Part shown: positions 45,694 through 54,930 of the stretch, in pieces
Layout of the letters: each line of letters opens with the position of its first letter
Position numbering within the stretch: position 1 is the first letter of the stretch
From: Arthrobacter sp. B3I9
GTDB lineage: Bacteria > Actinomycetota > Actinomycetes > Actinomycetales > Micrococcaceae
NCBI RefSeq assembly: GCF_030816935.1
Contig: NZ_JAUSYO010000001.1
Coordinates: 2,604,001 to 2,668,000 of the forward strand
Length of the DNA: 64,000 nt
Direction: 5' to 3'
Notes under the pieces: model-generated
The model's database searches: none
Told to the model about the DNA's origin: nothing
The model's input: only the letters and a program-made list of their open reading frames with translations
Made by a program: the position numbers and the translations under genes

Positions 45694-47538
45694 CTATAGC
45701 CCCCTGAGTATGTTTACCGCCGATAGACGGCCGCCTCCGTACCGGTCATTCCACGCTAGCCCGGCGGGTGGCGGGTCAGACCGGACAGCCTTCATGACGA
45801 TGGACCTGATCTCCTCGATGGCGAGTGAGCGATTCCGTGCACGGGCTTCTGCCAGCAGCAAGGCGACGCACCCGGTTACGGCCGGACTCGCCATGCTGGT
45901 GCCCGACATCCGGGTGGTTCCGTTTGTGGACCGGGATGCAGCTGCCAATACATTATGGCCGGGCGCGGAGACTTCCGGTTTCTGCCGGCCGTCCCGGGTG
46001 GGGCCGGCGCTGGAAAACCATGAGAGCGGCCTCGCTGGCTTGTGGGCGTCATAGGAACCGACCACGATCGTATTGTGCCCGCACGAGATCGATCCGACCG
46101 TATGGGTGTTATCCAGCGGCTCTTCGAACGTTGACTGGCCGTTGTCGTCGCGCTCGATCCAGACATGGAACGGGACAGGGACCCCAGTCGTACCGGTTAG
46201 CCGAAGGATCCAACGGCCGGAGGAGACGGCGGGAGAGAGGAAGACGCCAATTGTATTGTCCCCATTGTTGGGATCCGACAGCCTGTTGGCCGCAAAGAGG
46301 ACCACCTGTCCTTCCTGTGATGCGGTACCGCTCTCTCCAGGCCCGAGGATGCCAATACTCTGGCCTTGGGGCGAAACCAACTCCAGCCGTAATGCGCAGT
46401 TTCCCGGATACCACAACTCCATCTCGTTCTGGGTCCCGTCCCCGGGTGCCACTATCCATGCAAGATCCCGGAAGCCGTCTGCCGGAACTGTCCCGGCAGC
46501 GTGGATACCGTCCGCGAAGGAATTGGAAGCAGCAATGCAGACCGAACGGTTTGGGGCTTGGGCCAGCAGGCGGTCGATGCCTTGTTCGACCAAAGTAGTT
46601 CCATCATGCGGCCCGCCGTTCGTGCCTAGGCTGATGTTGACGACGCACGGTACCTGTCCGGCTTCCCGGAATATGAATGCCAGTGCCTCGAGAAGTTGAA
46701 CGGAGTCACCAAAGTTGCTGCCGACTACTTGCGAGCCGCTCCAGGGAACGTCGCTATTGGCCACGTCGACAAAGAGAAGCTCTGACTCAGGTGCGACGCC
46801 GGGAACCCCTGTCCCCCGGCCATTCCCTGCCGCAATGTCCATGACGTGAGTACCGTGGGCAGGTTCGCTGGGGTCGGGCCCGTACCCGAGGGCACGGTAG
46901 GGATCTCCTGCAGTGAGTGCGACATTTATAGCGTTTGCAGAATGGACTGTACCGTAGGCGAAGTCGGGTTCTCCGCTGCCTCTGGCATTCTGGTCCCACA
47001 ATTTTCTTATCCGTGTCGTGCCGTCAGCCGCCTGGAAATTCTGGTGAGCGAAGTCGCAACCGATGTCGACAATTCCGACGAGAACCCCTTGGCCGCCGTG
47101 GGAGTTACCTTGCGGCAGGTCGTCGGGCCGGGCCTGTATCTCGCGTACAGTTGCCTCCAGTTGGTGTGAGAGGTGCTGCGCGGCCTTGAGGCTGACAACA
47201 AATCCTTGACTGCGCACATTTTGGAGCCTTGCCACCGGAATACGAGCGGTCACGATAACCGTGCCGTCGTCAGCGGTTCCTCCTAGGACCACCCCCGGAG
47301 TAACTTCGGGCATAGCCTCAAACTCTTCGACATCAGTGACCTTGGCGATGACCGCGACCTCGTCGGCCGCCGTGCCGGCAGTGGCCGGCTTAGACTTTCC
47401 GTGCTGGCGCCAGGCCACGAGCCTCTGAAGGCGCACATCCATGTTCGTTGGCGCTGCGCCGCCGGGCCCGCTGAGCGGAGTAAAGCGGAGGGTGGCGTTG
47501 TCGGCGGGAATGGGATCGGGGGGGAAACCCTGGACCAT
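45694..47538 (-). CDS. Subtilisin-like S8 serine protease without signal peptide
   Basis: 614 residues; ATG 47538 is 9 bases after AAGGAG, better than TTG 47547. The catalytic triad is complete: Asp158 (GIVDIGCDF), His228 (HGTHVMDIAAG) and Ser548 (SGTSMASPAVTG); CVVNISLG contributes the substrate strand. About 140 N-terminal residues form a prodomain-like region ending near ARIPVARLQNVRSQG. A jelly-roll-like insert (about 350-480) lies between His and Ser motifs. There is no export signal, so it is either cytosolic or delivered by a special route. Confidence 0.88.
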   Translation of the reverse strand: MVQGFPPDPIPADNATLRFTPLSGPGGAAPTNMDVRLQRLVAWRQHGKSKPATAGTAADEVAVIAKVTDVEEFEAMPEVTPGVVLGGTADDGTVIVTARIPVARLQNVRSQGFVVSLKAAQHLSHQLEATVREIQARPDDLPQGNSHGGQGVLVGIVDIGCDFAHQNFQAADGTTRIRKLWDQNARGSGEPDFAYGTVHSANAINVALTAGDPYRALGYGPDPSEPAHGTHVMDIAAGNGRGTGVPGVAPESELLFVDVANSDVPWSGSQVVGSNFGDSVQLLEALAFIFREAGQVPCVVNISLGTNGGPHDGTTLVEQGIDRLLAQAPNRSVCIAASNSFADGIHAAGTVPADGFRDLAWIVAPGDGTQNEMELWYPGNCALRLELVSPQGQSIGILGPGESGTASQEGQVVLFAANRLSDPNNGDNTIGVFLSPAVSSGRWILRLTGTTGVPVPFHVWIERDDNGQSTFEEPLDNTHTVGSISCGHNTIVVGSYDAHKPARPLSWFSSAGPTRDGRQKPEVSAPGHNVLAAASRSTNGTTRMSGTSMASPAVTGCVALLLAEARARNRSLAIEEIRSIVMKAVRSDPPPAGLAWNDRYGGGRLSAVNILRGL

Positions 47539-47551
47539 CGTTATCAACTCC

Positions 47552-47902
47552 TTAGATGCAAACGGTAAACACGCTGGTGCCTTCGGCCTGCGCGACGGCG
47601 GGCAAAGCCGTTAGCCATAGGGAAGGTTCGCGCCGCCGATCCCAAAGGTGAAGAACGTCCGTTTGCGCCGCCTCCCGGGCCGCATGCAGGTCCTTCAGGG
47701 TCGGACGAGAGACGGGCAGAGAGTGCCGGCGGCGGCAGGGCAGTACGGGTTGCCAGCCACCCCACTGCCTCAAAACCGGCCATAGAGGCAACACTGCGGC
47801 CCGTAAAGTCACCGCCGTTGAAGGGAAGAAATGCCATATGCCGCCTGCCTGTCGCGACGACGCGGATATCACGGTCAAGGCTTGGACGAGTCGGGTTGTC
47901 AT
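47552..47902 (-). pseudogene. Small gene upstream of the subtilase, reading frame ambiguous
   Basis: From ATG 47902, behind GGAGGGG, a 116-residue frame ends VAQAEGTSVFTVCI at TAA 47552; that stop overlaps the ribosome site of the protease (TAAGGAG). Its last 50 residues (RPTLKDLHAAREAAQTDVLH) look genuine. Its first 60 look less so than the overlapping frame MAFLPFNGGDFTGRSVASMA. One frameshift near 47710 would join them. Probably a damaged partner of the protease; no family recognised. Confidence 0.35.
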
Positions 47903-48092
47903 GATCCCCTCCACCTGAGAAAGTCTCTCGAAGTTTGTGTGGATGATTAAATTCACTGCAGTCCTCCCCGGCACCCAGTTGCGCTGAACATTCCCTATGG
48001 TGTACCACCGCGTCGTTACTGCGACGTTACGATGCGGACGTCTGCCAGATGCAACTCCAAAGACGGAAACAGGCCATATCAGGTTGCGGGTC

Positions 48093-48402
48093 CTACTCGG
48101 CGCCGACCAGTCTTCGTGACGCAGCGAGGTTGAGCTGGCCGACGGCCTCGTGGAAACCCATCGCGAACGCATCCGGCTCGATCTTGTGGTAGAAAATTCT
48201 GGCTCGGCCACGCCTTGTCCTCGCACTGGCCGGCCTGGCTTCCGCGGCGCACTCCGGGGGTGGGTTCCGGCCAAACGTTAATGTCCGCCTCATGGGGGAC
48301 ACTGTGCGGCGGTAGAGCGAAGAGCGTGGGCCGAGGATCGCTCAGGTCCAGGTGCCCTACGGCTGTCACATGGTCGTCTAGGTGCAAAGGGCGTTGAGTC
48401 AT
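48093..48402 (-). pseudogene. Small frameshifted gene of unknown function
   Basis: ATG 48402 with AAGGA 6 bases upstream gives MTQRPLHLDDHVTAVGHLDL and ALPPHSVPHEADINVWPEP. A second frame continues RARIFYHKIEPDAFAMGFHE to AASRRLVGAE and a stop at 48093. Joined by one frame change, the protein would be about 102 residues. No family recognised. Confidence 0.35.
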
Positions 48403-49105
48403 CGTCGTCCTTGGTGCGGTAGTGATTGGCCGGGTGTCTGCAACAGTTGCTGCAGACACACGGCCGTGTTGGCCTAGCAGCCGGCGGGAGCCAGGGCCGC
48501 TGTTCCGCCAGGGTTTTCCGTCGTCGCGGTGGTACCTACCGGCAGCCGAAATTATCGATGAACTCAAGAAATAGCGTCCACTTACCCGCTTTGTGCCACG
48601 CTGACACAACCAGTCATTTGCATCGGGTTGGGACTGGACTAACGACTTGCCACTGGCTGCAGTATCCGGCTAAACGCAAGTCAAGCGACTCATGGGTCCG
48701 TAGGGGATTGTGTGTTCATAGAGTGGCTGTGTCGGCGAGAGTGCGGCCTCAATATGTCGTCAAGCCCGCGTCCCCTAACTAAGGAATTGGAACACCCTTG
48801 ATGGGAACGACCGCGTCAGTTATCCGTGTCCAGTAGTCTTCCGCGGCCAGCCGGGTGGTCTCCGGTAAGGCGCGACGCAAGGCGAAGTGGGCTCAAATTA
48901 GATTGACATTCCCACACCTTCGAGGGCATCTACACGTTAAGCAGAAACGGGGGTTGTTGACTGACCTCGATATCCGCATTGGGGCAGGATGTGATTTGCA
49001 GCGATAAATGGCGCGATTTTCGCAGCGATAAGTGTCATCCCCGACTGCTTCTGGTTCGCCGACCGGCTAACAGGCGACGAGGTCTTCCTGAGCAGAGTAC
49101 CAAGG
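48403..49105. other. Non-coding stretch
   Basis: No gene, repeat or structure that I can support on either strand. Confidence 0.4.
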
Positions 49106-51040
49106 CTAACTACCAGCGACGCGTCCCATCATCCTGCCGAGAAAGCGCACCGGGTCGGCGGAGATCTCGGCTACGACGCGGTGTGCGATGGGTCTAGGAC
49201 TGATCGTGAAGTCACCGATCGGCGTCGCGATCACCTTGTCATCCAACGCCTTATCGGCAAGGGCATCCGCCGCATACTCGTCAACATAGTGAGACACCCA
49301 CTTGTTCATTTCAGCTTGAAAGGAGGGTGAGAGGTCAGCCCAGTGCCAGTTGGGCAAGGCCTCGTTCTCATTTTCCGCTGGTCGCGGAAAGTGGCTTTCC
49401 GCTTGATACGGCGGACCGATCTCGTTGACAGCGCGGCGCCGTGCATGATCGATTCCGACGTCTTCTGGGGTCTTGTCCGCCTGCTGAACCCCAGTGGCGT
49501 AGGCGAATGTCACGCGGCGGTTCAAGTGGTAGTTCGCTTGATCGTGCGAGACGGGAACTCGTTCGCCCATGCTCTCAATACGGATACGGTCGGCATCGAG
49601 TCCCAGTGAGGTCAGCTGCAGCCGTACCCGCTCGGCCCGGCGGAGACCAAGATTTTCGTTGTACGGTGCCTCTCCCACCTGGTCGGTGTGACCGACGATG
49701 CTGACTTCGGTCGAGGGGTGGTACTGGAGGTATTGCGCAACCATTCCGACTGTTGCCGAGGCTTCCGGCGACAACGTGTCCTGGTCGAACCCGAAATAGA
49801 CACAGGCCGGCACAAAGGTCGGATCGACAAGGTTGAACAAAGCCTGGCCTTCGTCTAGGCCTATTGACCGGGCTTTATCGAGATCGGCAACCGCCGTGCG
49901 GACTGCCTCCTCAACGTACGCACGGTGCTGAGGGTTCTTGTCGAGATCAGAGTCGCCGTAGGCGACCCAAGGATCAGCATCCATGTTGCTGACCACTTTC
50001 AGTCCGTTCCTATTCTCGGCGTCGTGCATAGCTCCGCAGATGATCCCCGCAAGTGCTTGGCCGAACATGATCACGACGGGGCCGCGTCCACCGGCCTTTT
50101 CGAGACCCTGAGCAATCTGACTGTTGACCTCTGCCCGGATCCTGCGTTTGAATTCGGCTCGAAGGCCCAACCCAATGGGTAATCCACCGACATAGGCCAA
50201 TTCGTCGAGCGAGGTCTGGGCATCGACCTGGTCGTAGATCTCGTCGACCAGTCGTTCCCGCAGATTGTCGAGCAAACTACGAAACACCATGGGAGCGAAC
50301 TGGTTGACGTAATATGCCTCGATCTCCTGTCGTGGAACGCGAATGTGACCGCTAGAGAATGCATCCGTGAGGAAGTGGTCGCCAAAGGCTTCTGTCAGGT
50401 ATGCCTGGTCCATCAGGCCGTCCGTGCGAGTGATTCCGGACTGGAGCGCGAGGTCGACCGCCGCGGTGTGCTTCTCCAACCATGTAGCAACGGCAGTGCC
50501 GCCGCCGGCGAAGTGAGGCGCGTTGTTCATTGCCAGTGCGATGTACTGAGACTTTGCCTGTGCTCTCTGGTCGGCCGTTGGTGCAGGCAATAGTGGGCCT
50601 GCCGTCCCGGCTATGGAGGCTCGTTCCAAATGAGCGCGGATCATGGCGCGACCTTCATCGGTCTTCGTCGCGCTCATGAGCTCTTCGAGTGTGCCAAACT
50701 CATCGCCGGCCAGGGCGACGATCTGGCCGTAGGTCAAGGACACTCCGCCACCCACCGGTACCTGACGATCTATCACATCGCCGAGTCGGACGTGCTCGGA
50801 GCTACTCCAACGTTGGATCGTAGGAGTTCGAGGAGGCGACAAAACAGAGGCAATCGCACGGTTACCCGCCGTTCGCCTGAGCGACCCGATCAGCGCGAGT
50901 TTCTGAGCGGCGGCGAGGTTGTCGCGGTTGGTCCCCAGGGACCCGGGTGGTTTGAAGAGCGGGTAGCAGGAATCGTGCACACGGGGCATCCATGATGATC
51001 GCCCACTGCCACCATCGCTGGGGCGAGTTCGCTCGTGCAT
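49106..51040 (-). CDS. Effector-like protein: AGNRA motif, phospholipase-C-like region, OmpA domain
   Basis: 644 residues; ATG 51040 follows GAGGCGG. Near residue 55, LRRTAGNRAIASVL followed by IQR resembles the N-terminal LQRxAGNxAVxxLL tag found on proteins of extracellular contractile injection systems and related toxins. The middle (EAFGDHFLTDAFSSGHIRVP) has the His/Asp spacing of zinc-dependent phospholipase-C-like folds. Residues about 410-510 are an OmpA/MotB-type peptidoglycan-binding domain (YFGFDQDTLSPEASATV, VGHTDQVGEAPYNENLGLRR). No signal peptide. A wall-targeted, specially delivered hydrolase is my inference. Confidence 0.65.
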   Translation of the reverse strand: MHERTRPSDGGSGRSSWMPRVHDSCYPLFKPPGSLGTNRDNLAAAQKLALIGSLRRTAGNRAIASVLSPPRTPTIQRWSSSEHVRLGDVIDRQVPVGGGVSLTYGQIVALAGDEFGTLEELMSATKTDEGRAMIRAHLERASIAGTAGPLLPAPTADQRAQAKSQYIALAMNNAPHFAGGGTAVATWLEKHTAAVDLALQSGITRTDGLMDQAYLTEAFGDHFLTDAFSSGHIRVPRQEIEAYYVNQFAPMVFRSLLDNLRERLVDEIYDQVDAQTSLDELAYVGGLPIGLGLRAEFKRRIRAEVNSQIAQGLEKAGGRGPVVIMFGQALAGIICGAMHDAENRNGLKVVSNMDADPWVAYGDSDLDKNPQHRAYVEEAVRTAVADLDKARSIGLDEGQALFNLVDPTFVPACVYFGFDQDTLSPEASATVGMVAQYLQYHPSTEVSIVGHTDQVGEAPYNENLGLRRAERVRLQLTSLGLDADRIRIESMGERVPVSHDQANYHLNRRVTFAYATGVQQADKTPEDVGIDHARRRAVNEIGPPYQAESHFPRPAENENEALPNWHWADLSPSFQAEMNKWVSHYVDEYAADALADKALDDKVIATPIGDFTISPRPIAHRVVAEISADPVRFLGRMMGRVAGS

Positions 51041-51629
51041 GGCCGCCGCCTCACAGGACTGTGACTCGAACGTGTGTCCGCCCCATGTTGTGTCTGATGA
51101 CGTCCTCATCCTCAGCACGATGGCGCACGCCAGCGGACGCAACTGGTTGCCTGTTCGGGCACCCTGCCGCCCAAGACGCCCGCCGCCGTACAATTCACGG
51201 CGGAATCACGGCACTGCGCTGGCGGAAATGTTGGCCTACTTATGTCTCGGAAACGCGTCTCGCCGTATCTTGTCTCGCCCGGGAACTTCGTCCGCTGCAG
51301 GAGCAGTGACGCCGCCGGGAAGTTTCCCGTTCCCGGGGCCGACGCGGCGGTGCCCTGGTTGTACGGAGGGCCCGCCCAGCTCTCATCGGGCCGTTCAGAA
51401 TTACCACACGCTATGGGAGTGCACTCTTTGGCCCGGTCGCTGCTGCTTCAGTGCCGGCCGGAGACGGTCTGGTCCAACGCCGTCCGGAAGCCGGCCTTCG
51501 AAGTCGGTGCGGGCATGATGTCCTGGAGCACCGGCAGCATCTCCGGGGCGACGGCCGTTCCTGCCCATGCGCACGGGGCCTCACACCAGCACTAGCCCGT
51601 AGTGCCCCGCGTACACTCCTCGCAGCAGA

Positions 51630-51668
51630 CAGCCGGTCCGGTCATCCGCAAGATGACCGGACCGGCTG
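51630..51668. terminator. 17-bp perfect hairpin
   Basis: CAGCCGGTCCGGTCATC pairs exactly with 51652-51668 around the loop CGCAA. It is among the strongest stems in the window. It has no T tract and no gene directly on either side. Confidence 0.5.
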
Positions 51669-51745
51669 CGGTGGGCCAAATCGGCCCATCAGAGGAGATT
51701 TGTGCGCACTGAGAGGCCCACAAGCCCCTGAAACGGGAAGACACC

Positions 51746-51861
51746 TGCCCGAGGTGGACTCGAACCGGATTCCAGCCCATCAAAATCCGCCGCTCCCTCG
51801 AGAACCCCTTCAATCTGGCCCAGCCCGGCGCCAGTACCACCCCATCCGAGGCGGGAGGGTG
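51746..51861 (+). repeat. 115-bp repeat, copy B (att-like)
   Basis: It begins TGCCCGAGGTGGACTCGAACC and aligns along its whole length, by eye about 70 per cent, with 28454-28570 in direct orientation. The ACTCGAACC form is closer than copy A to a tRNA 3' end. Confidence 0.5.
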
Positions 51862-52203
51862 TGCACAAATGTGCGCACCCTTGATAGAACTCCCCGCCGA
51901 CCGCCCCCCGGGCATTCCGAATCGTCAGCCTGAGCACCGCAAGGTGTGAGCTCCTCTATCTAGTCTCGTCGGGAACAAATCCAAAATTCGCCGTCGATGA
52001 AGCCCCTGCTCCGAAACACCTTCGACTGAGGACGGGCAGTCCCACAGGGTGGCCTGTTTTTCCTTGCTGGCGCTCTCCAGCAAGTGCGCGGCCATGCACC
52101 CAGCCTGAAATCCGGACAGTTCGATATCCGGGCTCGCGCCGCAATCGTCGCCTCCCAGCATTTGTACGACCCGACCGGCCCCGATGTGTGCGCATCGTGA
52201 ATC

Positions 52204-52242
52204 TGCTCCGGACCGGCCCCCTAGTGGGACCGGTCCGGAGCA
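52204..52242. terminator. 13-bp perfect hairpin after the transporter-hydroxylase gene
   Basis: TGCTCCGGACCGG and its complement (52230-52242) flank a 13-base loop, 46 bases past the stop of the minus-strand gene. A terminator is the likely role. Confidence 0.6.
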
Positions 52243-52287
52243 CATTCTGCTTTGTCCGACGAGCGGAGTGGCAGGCCGCCCCGCGGG

Positions 52288-54873
52288 TTAGGCGGAGACC
52301 CGCTCCGCAATGCTGGGCTGGGCCTCACGGACGGCAGGCACGCCGTCGCCGTCCTGGCCGTACAGCCAGTCGTTGTACTGGAAATCGTTGTCCTTCCGGC
52401 TCTTGAACAGCAGGTTGCGCAGCGTCCGGGCCAGCCCTGAGACGTGCCAGGATTCGCCCCAGACGCGCGCGGTGCGCTGGACCCGCGCCGTGCGGCCGGC
52501 ACGGATGCTGTTGAACTCCTTGATCGCGCCGTCCCAGGCCTCGGGGTTCACGCCGGCATCGGTGAAGACAGTGCCAATGGTGGCGTCCTGCAGCACAGCA
52601 GCGTCCTCGAGCGCCTGGCAGGCGCCCTGGGCGAGGTACTGCAGCATCGGGTGGGCGGCGTCGCCCATCAGCACCATCCGGCCGGCAACCCAGCTTTCGA
52701 TCGGATCGCGGTCGTACATCGGCCAGCGGATGCCGGTGGCCAGGTTCTTCAGCGCTTCCTGGACGGCGGGGACGCAGTCCTTGTAGGCTGCTTCGAGTTC
52801 ATCTACTCCCCCGTACTGTTCCTCGCCGCGTTCAAAGGACGGGGACTTGAAGACGGCCACGGTGTTCAGCAGCTCGCCCTTGCGCAGCGGGTACTGCACC
52901 AGGTGGCAGTCCGGACCGAGGTAGACGATGACGTCCTCGAGGTCGGCCTTGGGGGTGTCCTCGGTGATCGGGACGGTGCCGCGGTAGGCGACGTAAGCCG
53001 AGGAGACGGGCTCGTCGTTGGTCACGAGCGGTCGCAGGGTGGACCGGAGTCCATCGGCGCCGATCACGACGTCGGCCTCATAGTCCACACCGGCGGCAGT
53101 GTGGGCCACGCCGCGGCCGTTGACGGTTTCCACACTCTCGACCATGACGTCGTTGACGAGCTTGACGCCGGCGGCTTCGCAGCCTTCGAGCAGGACCCGG
53201 TGCAGGTCGCTGCGGTGGATCACGACGTACGGTGCGCCGTAGCGGTCCGCGAATTCGCCGCCGAGGGTTTGGCGGGTGAGTTCCTCGCCGGTGACAGCGT
53301 CGCGGAACACCAGGTGCTTAGGCTGCACGCCGATTTCCAGCGCCTTTTCCAGCAGGCCCCAACGCTGCAGGACGCGGGAGGCGTTGGGGGCCATCTGCAG
53401 CCCCGCGCCCACCTCGCCGAATTCGGGGGCCCGCTCCACGAGGGTGACTTTGGCGCCGTTTTCACGCAGCGCGAGGGCTCCGGCCAGTCCGGCCATTCCC
53501 CCTCCGATGACGAGGACATCGGTGGACGGGCCATTGGTGGACAGGACGTGCTCAGACATTGCTTGCTCCTTGCGGGATAGTTGGAGGCCGATGACGACGA
53601 GCAGGACCGCGGCGATGGCGGCTGCGCCGGCGAAGGCGAGGAAATTGGAATTGACGCCCAGCCCGGCCGCCAGCAGGAGGCCCCCGACCTGGGGTGCGGC
53701 GACGGCGCCGATGCGGCCTGTCCCCAAGGCCCAGCCCAGCGCGGTGCCACGCAGGTGTCCGGGATAGTGGCTGGCAACGGCGGCGATAATCAGGCACTGT
53801 GTGCCATGGGTTCCGACGCCCGCCAGGACCAGCATGAGGTAGACAACGGTGACGGACGGGCCGGTCACGAGGACCACGAGCGCACCGGCGGCGACGGCGG
53901 CAGCCGCGATCGCCGTCGGGATCGGGCCGAACCGTGTACCGGCCCAGGCCGTCAGGACAGAGCCGGCCACCGCCCCGAGGTTGAGGGCCAGGGCGAAGGT
54001 CAGGGCGGAGCCCAGGTTGTAGCCGGCCAGCTGCATCAGGTTCGGCAGCCAGGTCCCCAGCCCGTACCAGGCGAAGAGCGTGGCGATGGTGGCCAGCGCG
54101 AACAGCATACTGATCCCCAGGTACGGGGCACGGAGCAGGGACGAGAAGCCGGCCGGTTCCCCCGCTTTCCGGCCGTTGTCGACACCATTGCCGGCGTCCT
54201 TCCCGGCAGCGGCGGCCGGGGCGAGGGTCTCCGGCAGGTATTTCAGTCCCAGCGGCACGACGACCAGCAGGGCCAGCGCGGCGACCAGGAACATCGATTC
54301 CCAGCCGAAGGCGGGGATCAGCTGGATCCCGACGAGGGCGGCGATGGACCCGCCGATCGGGACGCCGGACATCATCAGCGTGGCGATGATGGACCGCCAC
54401 TTGGTGGGGACCAGTTCCGCCACGAGGGCGTTGGCCGACGGCACCAGCCCGCCAAGACCGATGCCGGCCAGCAGCCGAAGGGCGCCGAAGACCGGGGCGT
54501 TGGGGGCGAAGGCGCAGAGGATGGTGAAGACCGAGAAGACGATGGCGCAGCCGAGGATGGTGCGGCGGCGGCCCCAGGAATCGGCCATCCGGCCGGCGAA
54601 GATCGCGCCGATCATCATGCCGACGAATGCCATCGACCCGATGGTTCCGGCGGTGGCCTTGGTCAGGCCCCAGCCGGTTTCGGAGATCAGGGAGGACTGG
54701 ACGGTGCCGTAGACAATCAGGTCGTAGCCGTCGAAGACGACGAGGAGCCAGCAAACGAGCACAGCAGCCGCCGTTGCTTTGGAGAACCGGGAGGCAGGAC
54801 CGTCAGCGGCGGTGGGGCCGGGAGACCCCGGCGCGGACCGTTGCGGCGCTGCAACAGAGGGTGTGTGATTCAT
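52288..54873 (-). CDS. Fused MFS aromatic-acid transporter and 3-hydroxybenzoate 6-hydroxylase-like monooxygenase
   Basis: One uninterrupted 861-residue frame. Residues 1 to about 438 are a 12-helix aromatic acid:H+ symporter (VVFDGYDLIVYGTVQ, motif A GRMADSWGRRRTI). From Met439 (MSEHVLSTNGPSTDVLVIGG) it is a flavoprotein hydroxylase, with GGGMAGLAGALAL for FAD, IGADGLRS (the DG motif) and MVLMGDAAHPMLQYLAQG. The hydroxylase should convert 3-hydroxybenzoate to gentisate using NADH and O2. At the join, codons for SRKEQA-MSEH contain AAGGAGCAAGCAATG, a good internal ribosome site at 53559, so separate hydroxylase may also be made. The gentisate genes nearby support the function. Confidence 0.8.
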   Translation of the reverse strand: MNHTPSVAAPQRSAPGSPGPTAADGPASRFSKATAAAVLVCWLLVVFDGYDLIVYGTVQSSLISETGWGLTKATAGTIGSMAFVGMMIGAIFAGRMADSWGRRRTILGCAIVFSVFTILCAFAPNAPVFGALRLLAGIGLGGLVPSANALVAELVPTKWRSIIATLMMSGVPIGGSIAALVGIQLIPAFGWESMFLVAALALLVVVPLGLKYLPETLAPAAAAGKDAGNGVDNGRKAGEPAGFSSLLRAPYLGISMLFALATIATLFAWYGLGTWLPNLMQLAGYNLGSALTFALALNLGAVAGSVLTAWAGTRFGPIPTAIAAAAVAAGALVVLVTGPSVTVVYLMLVLAGVGTHGTQCLIIAAVASHYPGHLRGTALGWALGTGRIGAVAAPQVGGLLLAAGLGVNSNFLAFAGAAAIAAVLLVVIGLQLSRKEQAMSEHVLSTNGPSTDVLVIGGGMAGLAGALALRENGAKVTLVERAPEFGEVGAGLQMAPNASRVLQRWGLLEKALEIGVQPKHLVFRDAVTGEELTRQTLGGEFADRYGAPYVVIHRSDLHRVLLEGCEAAGVKLVNDVMVESVETVNGRGVAHTAAGVDYEADVVIGADGLRSTLRPLVTNDEPVSSAYVAYRGTVPITEDTPKADLEDVIVYLGPDCHLVQYPLRKGELLNTVAVFKSPSFERGEEQYGGVDELEAAYKDCVPAVQEALKNLATGIRWPMYDRDPIESWVAGRMVLMGDAAHPMLQYLAQGACQALEDAAVLQDATIGTVFTDAGVNPEAWDGAIKEFNSIRAGRTARVQRTARVWGESWHVSGLARTLRNLLFKSRKDNDFQYNDWLYGQDGDGVPAVREAQPSIAERVSA

Positions 54874-54913
54874 GCCACCACTGTCCTAGTCGCGCTAAGT
54901 GAACCACAATACA

Positions 54914-54930
54914 ATTCTGATGTGCAGAAC
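54914..54930. promoter_or_regulatory. Palindrome ATTCTG-N5-CAGAAC, candidate IclR operator 1
   Basis: It lies between the divergent transporter-hydroxylase and IclR genes and covers the GTG start of the latter. The same half-sites with the same spacing occur before the gentisate dioxygenase (55826-55842). Confidence 0.6.

Larger units (their letters stand above)
51041..52203. other. Non-coding stretch with hairpins and a repeat
   Basis: No convincing gene. It holds the strong hairpin at 51630, a smaller TGGGCC-AAATC-GGCCCA hairpin near 51672, the repeat at 51746 and a near-palindrome around GTGCAC-N4-GTGCGC at 51861. Confidence 0.4.

Noticed and set aside
9263..51040. A complete contractile injection system in the window
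   Set aside because: No sheath, tube, baseplate, spike or AAA ATPase gene of such systems is present; only one cargo-like protein is.
53581..54900. Long plus-strand frame opposite the transporter
   Set aside because: It is the high-GC shadow of the transporter; its Gly/Asp/Arg-rich translation has no protein features until the IclR start at 54922.
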